A DNA stretch of 64,000 nucleotides from Pseudomonas fluorescens (GTDB taxonomy: Bacteria; Pseudomonadota; Gammaproteobacteria; Pseudomonadales; Pseudomonadaceae): positions 124,001 to 188,000 of the forward strand of contig NZ_JAGGOG010000018.1 in NCBI RefSeq assembly GCF_018614655.1, read 5' to 3'. Shown piece after piece: positions 16,286-24,056 of the stretch. Position numbers and translations under genes: made by a program. Within the stretch, counting starts at the first letter, position 1. Each line of letters opens with the position of its first letter. The notes beneath the pieces were generated by a model that ran no database searches, was not told where the DNA came from, and saw nothing but the letters and a program-made list of their open reading frames with translations.

Positions 16286-17044
16286 ATGACCCGTAAAATC
16301 GCACTCATCACCGGTGCCAGCCGTGGCCTGGGCAAAAGCGCAGCCCTGCACCTGGCCGCACAAGGCGTCGATATCATCGGCACTTACCACAGCAAGGCCG
16401 ATGAAGCTCAAGCGGTGGCCGCCGAGGTCGAAAAGCTCGGTGGTCGCGCTGCCATGTTGAAATTGGATGTCAGTCAGAGCTCAACGTTCGCAGCCTTCAC
16501 AGCTGAAGTCGGTGCGTTGCTGAAACAGGTTTTTACCCAGAATCACTTCGACTTCCTGATCAATAACGCCGGTATCGGCGCCCACGCCAGCTTTGCTGAC
16601 ACCAGCGAGGAACAGTTCGATCAGATGGTCGACATCCATCTCAAGGGCCCATTCTTCCTGACGCAAAAACTGCTGCCGCTGATCGCCGACGGCGGCCGGA
16701 TCCTCAATATCTCCAGCGGCCTGACCCGCTTCAGCCTGCCCGGCTACTCGGCCTACGCCTCGATGAAAGGCGCGATTGAAGTGCTGACTCGCTACCAGGC
16801 CAAGGAATTGGGCGCGCGTGGTATCACCGTCAATACCCTGGCGCCTGGGGCGATTGCAACCGACTTCAGTGGTGGCGCCGTGCGCGATAACGCCGACGTC
16901 AACGCCTTTGTCGCCGGCAACACCGCCCTGGGTCGGGTAGGCTTGCCAGACGACATTGGCGGGGCGATTTCTACTCTGCTGGCCGACGGCAGCAACTGGA
17001 TCACCGGGCAACGGGTCGAAGCGTCGGGCGGGATGTTTTTGTAA
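16286..17044 (+). CDS. Short-chain dehydrogenase/reductase (SDR)
   Basis: A 252-residue classical SDR. The Rossmann motif TGASRGLG is at residues 9-16, NNAG at 93-96, the catalytic Ser at 143-144, and YxxxK as Tyr157-Lys161. The C-terminal ITGQRVEASGGMFL is also typical. It should be an NAD(P)-dependent alcohol/carbonyl oxidoreductase; the substrate cannot be told. The 120-bp region shared with the divergent LysR contains CCGG-centred half sites that could be its operator. A strong hairpin follows the stop. Confidence 0.9.
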   Translation: MTRKIALITGASRGLGKSAALHLAAQGVDIIGTYHSKADEAQAVAAEVEKLGGRAAMLKLDVSQSSTFAAFTAEVGALLKQVFTQNHFDFLINNAGIGAHASFADTSEEQFDQMVDIHLKGPFFLTQKLLPLIADGGRILNISSGLTRFSLPGYSAYASMKGAIEVLTRYQAKELGARGITVNTLAPGAIATDFSGGAVRDNADVNAFVAGNTALGRVGLPDDIGGAISTLLADGSNWITGQRVEASGGMFL

Positions 17045-17057
17045 CGCCCTCCTCGCC

Positions 17058-17079
17058 AGGAGCCGGTACGCCGGCTCCT
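17058..17079. terminator. Hairpin between convergent SDR and PACE genes
   Basis: AGGAGCCGG (17058-17066) and CCGGCTCCT (17071-17079) are exact arms around a TACG loop. It lies between two convergent stop codons and could act in both directions, though the T-run is weak. Confidence 0.6.
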
Positions 17080-17515
17080 ATGTCGCCAGCGCCCGGCGCT
17101 GCACAAACTTCTCCCGCAACACGTCATAACCCCAGTGGTACACATAGGTGTACGGCAGGAAGAACAGCAGCACGCCGATGTCGAGGATGAAGGCCCGCAT
17201 CAGGCTGATATTCAGCCACGCAGCGATCAACGGCACGGCAAATAGAATCAGGCCGCCTTCGAACATCAACGCGTGCAACACTCGGGTCCAGCCGCCTTCG
17301 CTCAATTGCAGCCGCGCTTTAAGGCGATCGAACAGACCGTTGAAGATCACGTTCCAGGTCAGCGCCAAAAGACTGATGGCCAGGGTGACTGCACCCATCT
17401 CCAGGGCGGGTCTTCCGGTGATCCACACCAGTAACGGGGTGCAGATCACCAAGGCCAGGCCCTCGAAGCCGATGGCTTGGAAAACGCGTTCAGTAAGGGT
17501 TTTGGTAGGGCTCAT
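17078..17515 (-). CDS. PACE family efflux transporter (bacterial transmembrane pair domain, AceI-like)
   Basis: A 145-residue protein with four membrane helices in two tandem pairs, as in PACE proteins such as AceI. Conserved features include FEGLALVICTPLLVWITGRP in the first pair and WNVIFNGLFDR, then LHALMFEGGLILFAVPLIA and YTYVYHWGYDVLRE at the end. The Glu in helix 1 is in place. The family exports biocides such as chlorhexidine or short diamines. The ATG at 17515 follows CGGAG. It is divergent from a LysR gene, as is usual for this family. Confidence 0.88.
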   Translation of the reverse strand: MSPTKTLTERVFQAIGFEGLALVICTPLLVWITGRPALEMGAVTLAISLLALTWNVIFNGLFDRLKARLQLSEGGWTRVLHALMFEGGLILFAVPLIAAWLNISLMRAFILDIGVLLFFLPYTYVYHWGYDVLREKFVQRRALAT

Positions 17516-17603
17516 GACCCGTGCTCCGTGAGTGACTGTGGTTGCTATATTCATACCCAGATCCGATACTTCATAACCAATAACCATCGATCAAGGCGAT
17601 AGT

Positions 17604-18458
17604 ATGGCTTCCCACGAAGTGCTCCAGGCGTTTGTCCAGGCGGCGACCCAAGGTTCGTTTTCGGCAGCGGCACGCAAACTGGGCAAGAGCCAGTCCACCG
17701 TCAGTGCGGCGGTGGCGAGCCTGGAGATTGATCTGGACGTGGTGCTGTTTGACCGCAGCAGCCGCAAGCCGACATTGACACCGGCAGGCCATGTGTTGCT
17801 GCAACGGGCCGAGCAGGTGCTGGAGGCCAGCAGCCGTCTGGAGTTGGCAGCCAGTCAATTATCTCAGGGGTTGGAGCCCAAGCTCAGTATCGCGATGTCC
17901 GATACGTACCAGTCGGACCGGTTTGAAACGGCCCTCAGCGCCTTTGAGCAGCGCTATCCGGACCTGGAGCTGGAATGCCTGATCGCCGAATGCGAAGACC
18001 TGATTGCCTTGGTGCAAAGCGGTCGGGCGCAGATTGCCTTTATTGAGATGCAAGAGGTGTATCCGCCGGACCTGACCCGTGCGCCTGTGGAAGAACGCAC
18101 GGAAATCGCCCTGTTTGTTGCCCCCAAACACCCCCTGGCGAATCTTGAAGATATCCACCCGCACACCTTGCAGCAACACCGTGAACTGCGCCTGGCGAGC
18201 GTCATCAACCCTAATGAAACCCGCGCCATCGGCCGGGTGTGGTCGGCACCCAGCTACCTGATGCTGATGGAAATGGCGCAACTGGGTTTCGGCTGGGCAC
18301 CGTTGCCGCGTTGGCTGGTAGAACGCTTTGGCAATGCCAGCCTGAAAGAGCTCAAAGTCCGCGGCTGGCCGCGTGCGGTGGCCGTGGATGCACTGTGGTC
18401 ACGCCAACATCCACCCGGCCCGGCAGGAAGCTGGTTGTTGCAGAAAATGCTCGAATAA
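17604..18458 (+). CDS. LysR family regulator, probable regulator of the adjacent PACE gene
   Basis: A 284-residue protein with the HTH AATQGSFSAAARKLGKSQSTVSAAVASLE. It then has an effector domain with LFVAPKHPLANLEDIHP and a C-terminal GFGWAPLPRWLVERF. PACE genes are commonly paired with a divergent LysR activator (AceR in Acinetobacter), and the 88-bp spacer here fits that arrangement. The inducer is unknown. Confidence 0.88.
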   Translation: MASHEVLQAFVQAATQGSFSAAARKLGKSQSTVSAAVASLEIDLDVVLFDRSSRKPTLTPAGHVLLQRAEQVLEASSRLELAASQLSQGLEPKLSIAMSDTYQSDRFETALSAFEQRYPDLELECLIAECEDLIALVQSGRAQIAFIEMQEVYPPDLTRAPVEERTEIALFVAPKHPLANLEDIHPHTLQQHRELRLASVINPNETRAIGRVWSAPSYLMLMEMAQLGFGWAPLPRWLVERFGNASLKELKVRGWPRAVAVDALWSRQHPPGPAGSWLLQKMLE

Positions 18459-18505
18459 CGCATCAAGCCGCCTCGGTTTGCGGCGGCCAGTGCACAGTTC
18501 CCACA

Positions 18506-19741
18506 TTATTCCGACTGACGGAGCTCAGCCAAACGCCCCTCGATAAAACGTCGTTCCGGGTCTTGCTGGGTGAGCGCCAACGCCTTTGCATACGCGACTC
18601 GCGCTTCCTCCACCCGCCCCAACTGCCGACAAAACTGCCCGCGCGCCGAATAGGCCAGGTGATAGTCCAACAACTCACCTCGCCCCAAAATCCTGTCCAC
18701 CTGCTGCAACCCCACCAACGGCCCATCCCGCATGGCCATCGCCACCGCGCGATTGAGTTCGATCACCGGCGACGGCGCCGCCCTGAGCAGCACGTCATAG
18801 AGCCCGACAATCTGCGGCCAATCGGTTTCGCCAGCGCTCTGCGCTTCTGCATGTACAGCAGCAATCGCCGCTTGCAGACAGTAAGGTCCGAACCTGCGTG
18901 TAGTCAGCGCTTTCTCCACCAGAGCACAACCTTCAGCAATCAGCGAAACGTCCCACAGCGAACGGTCCTGTTCATCCAGCAGTACCAGTTCACCGCTGGC
19001 CGAAGTCCGTGCCGGGCGCCGGGACTCGTGGAGCAGCATCAGCGCCAGCAGCCCCATCACTTCAGGCTCCGGCAACAACTCCATCAATAATCGCCCCAGA
19101 CGAATAGCTTCCCGCGTCAGGTCTTCCCGGGTCAAATCAGCGCCCACGGAGGCTGAATACCCTTCGTTGAACACCAGGTAAATTACCTGTAACACGCTGT
19201 CCAGACGCTCAGGCAACTCAGCCAGGGACGGCACTTGATAGGGGATTTTCGCCTCGCGGATCTTGCCCTTGGCCCGCACGATACGCTGGGCGATGGTAGC
19301 CGGCGTGGCCAGGAAGGCCCGGGCGATTTCCTCGGTGGTCAGGTCGCAGATTTCCCGCAAGGTCAGCGCCGCCTGGGCATCCGCCGCCAACGCCGGGTGG
19401 CAGCAGGTGAAGATCAGGCGCAGGCGGTCATCTTCCACGTCGTCATCACTCCAATCGACCTCTTCCAACTCCTCGGCCTGCGCCAGCAACGCCGGCTGGG
19501 ACGCGGCAAAACGCGCCTGCCGACGCAAGCGATCGATGGCCTTGAAGCGTCCGGTAGACACCAGCCACGCGCGGGGGTTGGCCGGCACGCCGTCCTGCTG
19601 CCAACGCTCGACCGCCACGAAGAACGCCTCGTGCAAGGCCTCTTCAGCGAGGTCGAAATCGCCGAGCAGGCGAATCAGGGTGGCAAGAATGCGCCGTGAT
19701 TCGCTGCGGTAGACGGCCTCGACCTGAGCCTTGACGGTCAA
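18506..19741 (-). CDS. ECF42-type RNA polymerase sigma factor with long C-terminal extension
   Basis: A 411-residue protein. Region 2 (LLGDFDLAEEALHEAFFVAVERW, WLVSTGRFKAIDRLRR) and region 4 (LTLREICDLTTEEIARAFLATPATIAQRIVRAKGKI) fill the first 165 residues. The remaining 245 residues form a helical, TPR-like domain (VYLVFNEGYSAS, LAYSARGQFCRQLGR) that marks group ECF42. This group lacks an anti-sigma factor and is encoded with DGPF/YCII proteins, one of which lies in this operon. It ends a four-gene operon and overlaps its upstream neighbour by four bases. Confidence 0.92.
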   Translation of the reverse strand: MTVKAQVEAVYRSESRRILATLIRLLGDFDLAEEALHEAFFVAVERWQQDGVPANPRAWLVSTGRFKAIDRLRRQARFAASQPALLAQAEELEEVDWSDDDVEDDRLRLIFTCCHPALAADAQAALTLREICDLTTEEIARAFLATPATIAQRIVRAKGKIREAKIPYQVPSLAELPERLDSVLQVIYLVFNEGYSASVGADLTREDLTREAIRLGRLLMELLPEPEVMGLLALMLLHESRRPARTSASGELVLLDEQDRSLWDVSLIAEGCALVEKALTTRRFGPYCLQAAIAAVHAEAQSAGETDWPQIVGLYDVLLRAAPSPVIELNRAVAMAMRDGPLVGLQQVDRILGRGELLDYHLAYSARGQFCRQLGRVEEARVAYAKALALTQQDPERRFIEGRLAELRQSE

Positions 19742-20232
19742 TCGGGCATGCCTTGGGTCACCAGTGTCACCAGCCGATCCAGGCTCTGGCCCCAGCCTTC
19801 ATGAAAACCCATGGCCTCATGCGCCTGTTTGTCTTCGGCGCTCCAATGCATGGCGCGTGCGGTGTAGAGGGTCTTGCCATCGACGTCTTCAAAGGTGACT
19901 TCGGCGCTCATGAAGGGCTTACCCGACGGAATCCAGCCCGGGCTGAAGGCATCGGTAAACACCAGGCGATGTGGCGCAGAGATTTCCAGAAACACACCCT
20001 GAGTCGGGTATTCGCTGCCATCGGGCGCACGCATCAGGGTGCGAAACAGCCCACCCACCCACAGGTTCATTTCGCACTCGGGCGTGGTCATCCCGTGAGG
20101 GCCCCACCATTGTTGCAGCAAGGCCGGCTCCGTCCAGGCGCGAAACACCCGACTGCGGGGTGCGTCAATCAAACGGCTGATGGACAATTCAAACTCGGCG
20201 GGCTGCGCGCCCGCCAGGGCTTGGGTATTCAT
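19738..20232 (-). CDS. SRPBCC/AHSA1 (activator of Hsp90 ATPase homologue 1-like) protein
   Basis: A 164-residue protein with the START-like core ISRLIDAPRSRVFRAWTEPALLQQWWGP, then MNLWVGGLFRTLMRAPDG and FSPGWIPSGKPFMSAEVTFED. It ends HEGWGQSLDRLVTLV, all typical of AHSA1-type proteins in ECF-linked operons. Members bind hydrophobic ligands; the role here is unknown. Its stop overlaps the sigma factor start, implying coupled translation. Confidence 0.88.
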   Translation of the reverse strand: MNTQALAGAQPAEFELSISRLIDAPRSRVFRAWTEPALLQQWWGPHGMTTPECEMNLWVGGLFRTLMRAPDGSEYPTQGVFLEISAPHRLVFTDAFSPGWIPSGKPFMSAEVTFEDVDGKTLYTARAMHWSAEDKQAHEAMGFHEGWGQSLDRLVTLVTQGMPD

Positions 20233-20265
20233 GGGTAAATCTCCTGAGTTTTATGATTGTTTTGA

Positions 20266-20610
20266 TCAGAGATTCAACTCGCGCACCGGACGCACTTCCA
20301 CACTGCCCACCCGGGCCGCCGGAATGCCACCGGCGACCTGGAGCGCTTCGTTCAGGTCCTTGGCATCAATCAGATAGAACCCGGCAAGCTGTTCTTTGGT
20401 TTCAGCGAACGGGCCGTCGGTGATCGACAGCTTGCCATTGCGCATACGCACGGTGGTGGCGGTCGTGACGGATTGCAGAGCCTCGGCGGCAAGCATCCGG
20501 CCACTGCCCTGGATCGACTCGGCGTAGGCAAAGCACTCGGGGTCCTCAGGGCTTTCGGGCAGGCTGTGGAGCAACCGCTCGTCGCTGTAGACCAAGCATA
20601 GATACTTCAT
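20266..20610 (-). CDS. YCII-related (DGPF domain) protein
   Basis: A 114-residue protein starting MKYLCLVYSDE, with DGPFAETKEQLAGFYLI (DGPF at residues 65-68). Families with this motif are the marker partner of ECF42 sigma factors. YCII proteins have a ferredoxin-like fold and some show dehydrochlorinase-like activity, but the function here is not known. A short inverted repeat (20648-20666) lies just upstream inside the operon. Confidence 0.9.
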   Translation of the reverse strand: MKYLCLVYSDERLLHSLPESPEDPECFAYAESIQGSGRMLAAEALQSVTTATTVRMRNGKLSITDGPFAETKEQLAGFYLIDAKDLNEALQVAGGIPAARVGSVEVRPVRELNL

Positions 20611-20676
20611 ACGTTTCTCCGTTTTCGGACTATCAACTATGGCTGCGAATCGGCGATTTGCCGATTTTCCCGACGA

Positions 20677-21108
20677 TCAGGGTTCCAGCTCGAACAATGC
20701 CGTGCCGGTTTGCATATCAAAGGGCGCCGACCAGTGCTCATGAACCACCCGCCATTGCCCATTGATGCGCTGATAACCCGCCGTAACGCGCATCCAGCAC
20801 GCCTTCACTACGCCGTCCGGTCCGGCACCGCCGCAGTGCGCCAGCCAATGGGCGAAGGCACTGTCGGCAGCCGGCACGATGTGCAACTGATGAAACTCGA
20901 AAATACCCGGGCCGGGGCACATTTCCATGCACGCCTCCCAATGCGCGCGGTAGGCGGCCTTGCCTTTGAATTGCAGGGCGCCAACAGCATCGAACGAGAC
21001 GATATCGTCGGCGTAGAAGCTGACAATACGCTCGATATCCTTTGCCATCACGGCCTGCTGCCAGTGTTCGATCAAGGTGCTGATTTCGGTTTTAACCTGG
21101 GTGTTCAT
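20677..21108 (-). CDS. SnoaL-like/NTF2-fold protein (ketosteroid isomerase-related)
   Basis: A 143-residue protein with the cone-shaped NTF2 fold: LIEHWQQAVMAKDIERIVSFYADDIVSFDAVGAL, FKGKAAYRAHWEACM and WRVVHEHWSAPFDM. Members serve as isomerases, cyclases or binding proteins, so no reaction can be assigned. It is the first gene of the ECF42 operon. TGAAGGAG lies at a good distance from the ATG at 21108, and an ECF42-like promoter lies 43-69 bases upstream. Confidence 0.85.
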   Translation of the reverse strand: MNTQVKTEISTLIEHWQQAVMAKDIERIVSFYADDIVSFDAVGALQFKGKAAYRAHWEACMEMCPGPGIFEFHQLHIVPAADSAFAHWLAHCGGAGPDGVVKACWMRVTAGYQRINGQWRVVHEHWSAPFDMQTGTALFELEP

Positions 21109-21150
21109 GGCGATACTCCTTCATGGGAAAAATCACTACAGACACCCTTA

Positions 21151-21177
21151 GTCGAGTGAGCCGTCGGCAAATCGACA
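21151..21177 (-). promoter_or_regulatory. Candidate ECF42-dependent promoter
   Basis: On the minus strand TGTCGA (21172-21177) is followed after 17 bases by CGAC (21151-21154), 43 bases upstream of the first gene of the sigma operon. ECF42 promoters described in Streptomyces have TGTCGA at -35 and CGA/TC-type -10 elements, so autoregulation is likely. The assignment is by eye. Confidence 0.65.
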
Positions 21178-21256
21178 CGCTCGCAAAAAATAAATGCGGG
21201 CACAACAAACCCGCTAGAATTTGCGACCTCTCTGTAGGAACCTGGATATATCACCC

Positions 21257-21772
21257 ATGGAAACCCGCCTCGTTGCCTATGAGACGCTGACCGCTGCCCA
21301 GCGCCAGCAACTCAGTGCTCTTGAAGTCCACCCCGAACAACTGCCGTTTTCCGGCGATATCTACTGCGCGCTGAACACCCTGCTGGTCAACCCCAGCCTC
21401 GGTGTCAAAGGTTTCGCACTGCTGGCCGAAGACATCCCTGTGGCCTTCCTCCTGCTCAAACGCCCACCCTGCCTGCCCCACTGGGCCGACGAACACAGCG
21501 CCACCCTGCACGCCCTGCAAGTCGACCGCCACAAACAAGGCCAGGGCTTCGGCAAAGCTTGCCTGCAAGCATTGCCCGCGGCTGCACGGCTGGCGTGGCC
21601 GCAGATCAAGGCACTGGAGTTATCGGTGGACCATGACAATGTGGCCGCGATGGGGCTGTATTTGCAGCAAGGGTGGGTAGATAGCGGGGAGGCTTACAAG
21701 GGAAGGATTGGGTATGAGCGTCGGTTGGCGTTGGTGTTTGCTCAGATCAGCCTTGACAGCGAAAAAATGTAA
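21257..21772 (+). CDS. GNAT family N-acetyltransferase
   Basis: A 171-residue protein with the acetyl-CoA motif HALQVDRHKQGQGFGKACLQAL (the Q/RxxGxG/A loop) and the C-terminal LSVDHDNVAAMGLYLQQGWVDSGE. The ATG at 21257 begins METRLVAYE; twelve more codons upstream are possible but without a clear ribosome site. The acceptor is unknown. The gene stops 42 bases before hipB. Confidence 0.85.
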   Translation: METRLVAYETLTAAQRQQLSALEVHPEQLPFSGDIYCALNTLLVNPSLGVKGFALLAEDIPVAFLLLKRPPCLPHWADEHSATLHALQVDRHKQGQGFGKACLQALPAAARLAWPQIKALELSVDHDNVAAMGLYLQQGWVDSGEAYKGRIGYERRLALVFAQISLDSEKM

Positions 21773-21773
21773 C

Positions 21774-21790
21774 GTATACATAACTTATGT
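21774..21790. promoter_or_regulatory. Candidate HipB operator/promoter
   Basis: GTATAC overlaps ACATAACTTATGT (21778-21790), which has exact 6-base arms around one base. It lies 25 bases before hipB. Antitoxins of this type repress their own promoter at such palindromes. Confidence 0.5.
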
Positions 21791-21814
21791 TCTGCTATGT
21801 AATGAATATAAGAC

Positions 21815-22069
21815 ATGGACTTTTCAGTTCTCACTCAAAAAATCGGTAGCCAGGTTCGCTCAATGCGTCTGAATCGTGGCTATAAGCAAGCGGAGCTGGC
21901 ACGTTTGGCGGGTGTTACTCGGCAAAAACTGATCGAAATCGAGCAAGGCAGTCCCTCGGTTTCAATGAGCGCCTACGCACGGGTTTTTGCGGCCTTGGGC
22001 AGTGAAGTCAAACTCGTACCTGCGTCCATGCCAACACTGGATGAAGTGGACGACTTGTTTAATGAATAG
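21815..22069 (+). CDS. hipB: HipB-like XRE antitoxin
   Basis: An 84-residue protein made mostly of one XRE HTH (VRSMRLNRGYKQAELARLAGVTRQKLIEIEQGSPSVSMSAYARVFAALG). A short acidic tail follows (LDEVDDLFNE). It overlaps hipA by eight bases (ATGAATAG). In HipBA pairs the antitoxin binds the kinase and represses the operon. The local bases are less GC-rich than neighbouring genes, which suggests acquisition. Confidence 0.88.
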   Translation: MDFSVLTQKIGSQVRSMRLNRGYKQAELARLAGVTRQKLIEIEQGSPSVSMSAYARVFAALGSEVKLVPASMPTLDEVDDLFNE

Positions 22070-23270
22070 CCCCAGATTGCAGGTTCATACTCCTCAAGGC
22101 GCCAGTGGAAGCGTGTTCATCGGAGCTGATGACTATCTGTTCCGCTACGGCGATAACGCCTTGGAGCAAAGCGCAGTGAGTCTACTGATGCCTGTTCGGG
22201 CCGACGAATATCGTCGTCGGGAGCTGCATCCGATCTTCCAAATGAACCTTCCGGAAGGTTATGTGCTAGAGCAGCTTAGAAACCGCCTGGCCAAGACAGT
22301 GAGGGTCGACCCGATGCTGTTACTCGCATTGTCGGGCAGCAGTGCACCAATCGGCCGAGTCTTCGTTTCTTCGGCTCAAGTCAATGAGTTGATTCAGCGT
22401 AACAGCCCGCCTGCCAACGGTGAGAGTCTGGCGCAGATTCTCGCCTGGGATGGCGCCGAAGACCTGTTCGCCGATTTGGTAGACCGGTACATCCTGCGGG
22501 CGGGTATTTCCGGAGTGCAACCCAAGGTACTGGTACCGGAATCCCCACAGACACCAGAGCAGAAATTCACGTCGAAAACCAATGACCTGATTATCAAAAG
22601 TGGACGCGACGAGTTCCCCGGACTGGCCATTAACGAATACCTGTGCATGTCCATTGCCAGAGACGCGGGCATTCCGGTCCCGCCGTTTTACCTTTCGCAG
22701 AACCATAAACTCTTCATCATGCGACGGTTTGATCGGGATGAGCAGCTCAACCCCCTGGGGTTCGAAGATATGACGACACTGATGGGCCTATCTGCCGAAC
22801 AGAAATACAGCAAGAGCTACACCATGATCGCCAAGGCCGTGCGCCTCTATTGCTCACCTGAGGAAGTTCGCAGCTCTCTGGAACAACTGTTCGATAGCGT
22901 AGCGTTGAGTTGCATCGTCGGTAATGGTGATGCACATCTGAAAAATTTCGGCCTGCTTTACAGCGACCCGGTCAAACAAGACGCGCGTCTTGCACCGGCT
23001 TACGACATCGCGAATACCACCGCCTATATTCCAGAGGATTCACTGGCATTAGACTTGGTCGGTAACAAGTCATTTTTTGCTTCGCACCTGGGCATCCTCG
23101 AGTTTGCGAAAACCTGCGATATCGAAACCCCCGAGGAGCGTATCCGGAATCTGCTCCAGACCCTTGAGACTGTTCTCAAGCGCGAAGACGACTATTGCCG
23201 ACAAGCACCCAATGTTGCGCAGGCCATCCAAAAATCCGCGCAGGACTACCAACGTAGTTTTGGTAGCTGA
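22062..23270 (+). CDS. hipA: HipA-type serine/threonine kinase toxin
   Basis: A 402-residue protein. The N-terminal subdomain (1-105) has SLLMPVRADEY and FQMNLPEGYVLEQL. The kinase core shows GISGVQPK with Ser150 (the autophosphorylation position in HipA), a Lys at 179 in LIIKSG, the catalytic loop GNGDAHLKNFG (Asp290, Asn295) and metal-binding Asp315 in AYDIANTT. All are intact, so an active kinase is expected. E. coli HipA phosphorylates glutamyl-tRNA synthetase and causes persistence; the target here is not known. It is somewhat shorter than E. coli HipA (440). The start is the ATG at 22062 inside the hipB 3' end. Confidence 0.9.
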   Translation: MNSPRLQVHTPQGASGSVFIGADDYLFRYGDNALEQSAVSLLMPVRADEYRRRELHPIFQMNLPEGYVLEQLRNRLAKTVRVDPMLLLALSGSSAPIGRVFVSSAQVNELIQRNSPPANGESLAQILAWDGAEDLFADLVDRYILRAGISGVQPKVLVPESPQTPEQKFTSKTNDLIIKSGRDEFPGLAINEYLCMSIARDAGIPVPPFYLSQNHKLFIMRRFDRDEQLNPLGFEDMTTLMGLSAEQKYSKSYTMIAKAVRLYCSPEEVRSSLEQLFDSVALSCIVGNGDAHLKNFGLLYSDPVKQDARLAPAYDIANTTAYIPEDSLALDLVGNKSFFASHLGILEFAKTCDIETPEERIRNLLQTLETVLKREDDYCRQAPNVAQAIQKSAQDYQRSFGS

Positions 23271-23376
23271 TTGTAATAAACGGCCGTACGCCTTGGGTTT
23301 CACCCGTTCGGTTTCCGCAAAGCCCAGGGGTTGATGCATGGCGTGGTTATCCAGCAGCGCATCCGAGGCCAACGGG

Positions 23377-23859
23377 TCAGGCCTTTGCTTCGACCGGTAA
23401 CCAGATCTCCACCCCGCCCGTGCCCTTCCTCGCATCAAAATCAGCGCTGTAACGCTCGAAGTCCGGGCCGGCGACCTTGAACCCGGAGTGTGGCAGCCAC
23501 TCGAACATGATGCGTTCGTAGGTCTGCTCAAGGGCCTGCACCGGGCCGTAGTGCGGGAAGACCGCATAGTGATGGGCGGGAATCTCAACCGACTGGAAGT
23601 TGCCGGGAACGTCGCCCCTGCCAGGTACTTCGACTCCGGCGAGATAGTCGAACTCACCGTGATTGGGGTTATGGCAGACGCCGTAGGTCACGCCACCGAT
23701 GCGCTTGTTGATGTCGCGGATGCAGCTGTCGAACAACTCCCACAGCTTGGGAATGTCTCCCACCGTGGCTTTCGAGTAACGTCCTTCAACACCGGCGATC
23801 ACCAGGGCCTTGCCCTCTTCCATACGCGGTGACAGCGGTTGGTTTGCCTGTTGGTCCAT
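23377..23859 (-). CDS. GyrI-like/AraC effector-binding domain protein
   Basis: A 160-residue protein with the SOUL/GyrI-like fold: VIAGVEGRYSKATVGDIPKLWELF at the start, then GVTYGVCHNPNHGEFDYLAGVEV, and a C-terminal VEIWLPVEA strand. There is no DNA-binding domain. The ATG at 23859 has GGAG nine bases upstream; another ATG five codons earlier has none. Such proteins bind small hydrophobic compounds or inhibit gyrase; the ligand is unknown. Confidence 0.82.
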   Translation of the reverse strand: MDQQANQPLSPRMEEGKALVIAGVEGRYSKATVGDIPKLWELFDSCIRDINKRIGGVTYGVCHNPNHGEFDYLAGVEVPGRGDVPGNFQSVEIPAHHYAVFPHYGPVQALEQTYERIMFEWLPHSGFKVAGPDFERYSADFDARKGTGGVEIWLPVEAKA

Positions 23860-24056
23860 CTGAACAGTCTCCATCGATGAGTGAACAAAACCGTAACGAG
23901 TATAGGGTCATACCGGCACTTCGCTCAAAGCCCAAAAATACTCGCCGTCCCATCTGGACAACTGGCCATCATCGCCCGTATTGTCTGCCCCGCAGGCCAC
24001 CGCAGTGGCCGACGTCGCTCGGACGGTTCCGGGCGCTTACGTAGTTAGAGGCAACA

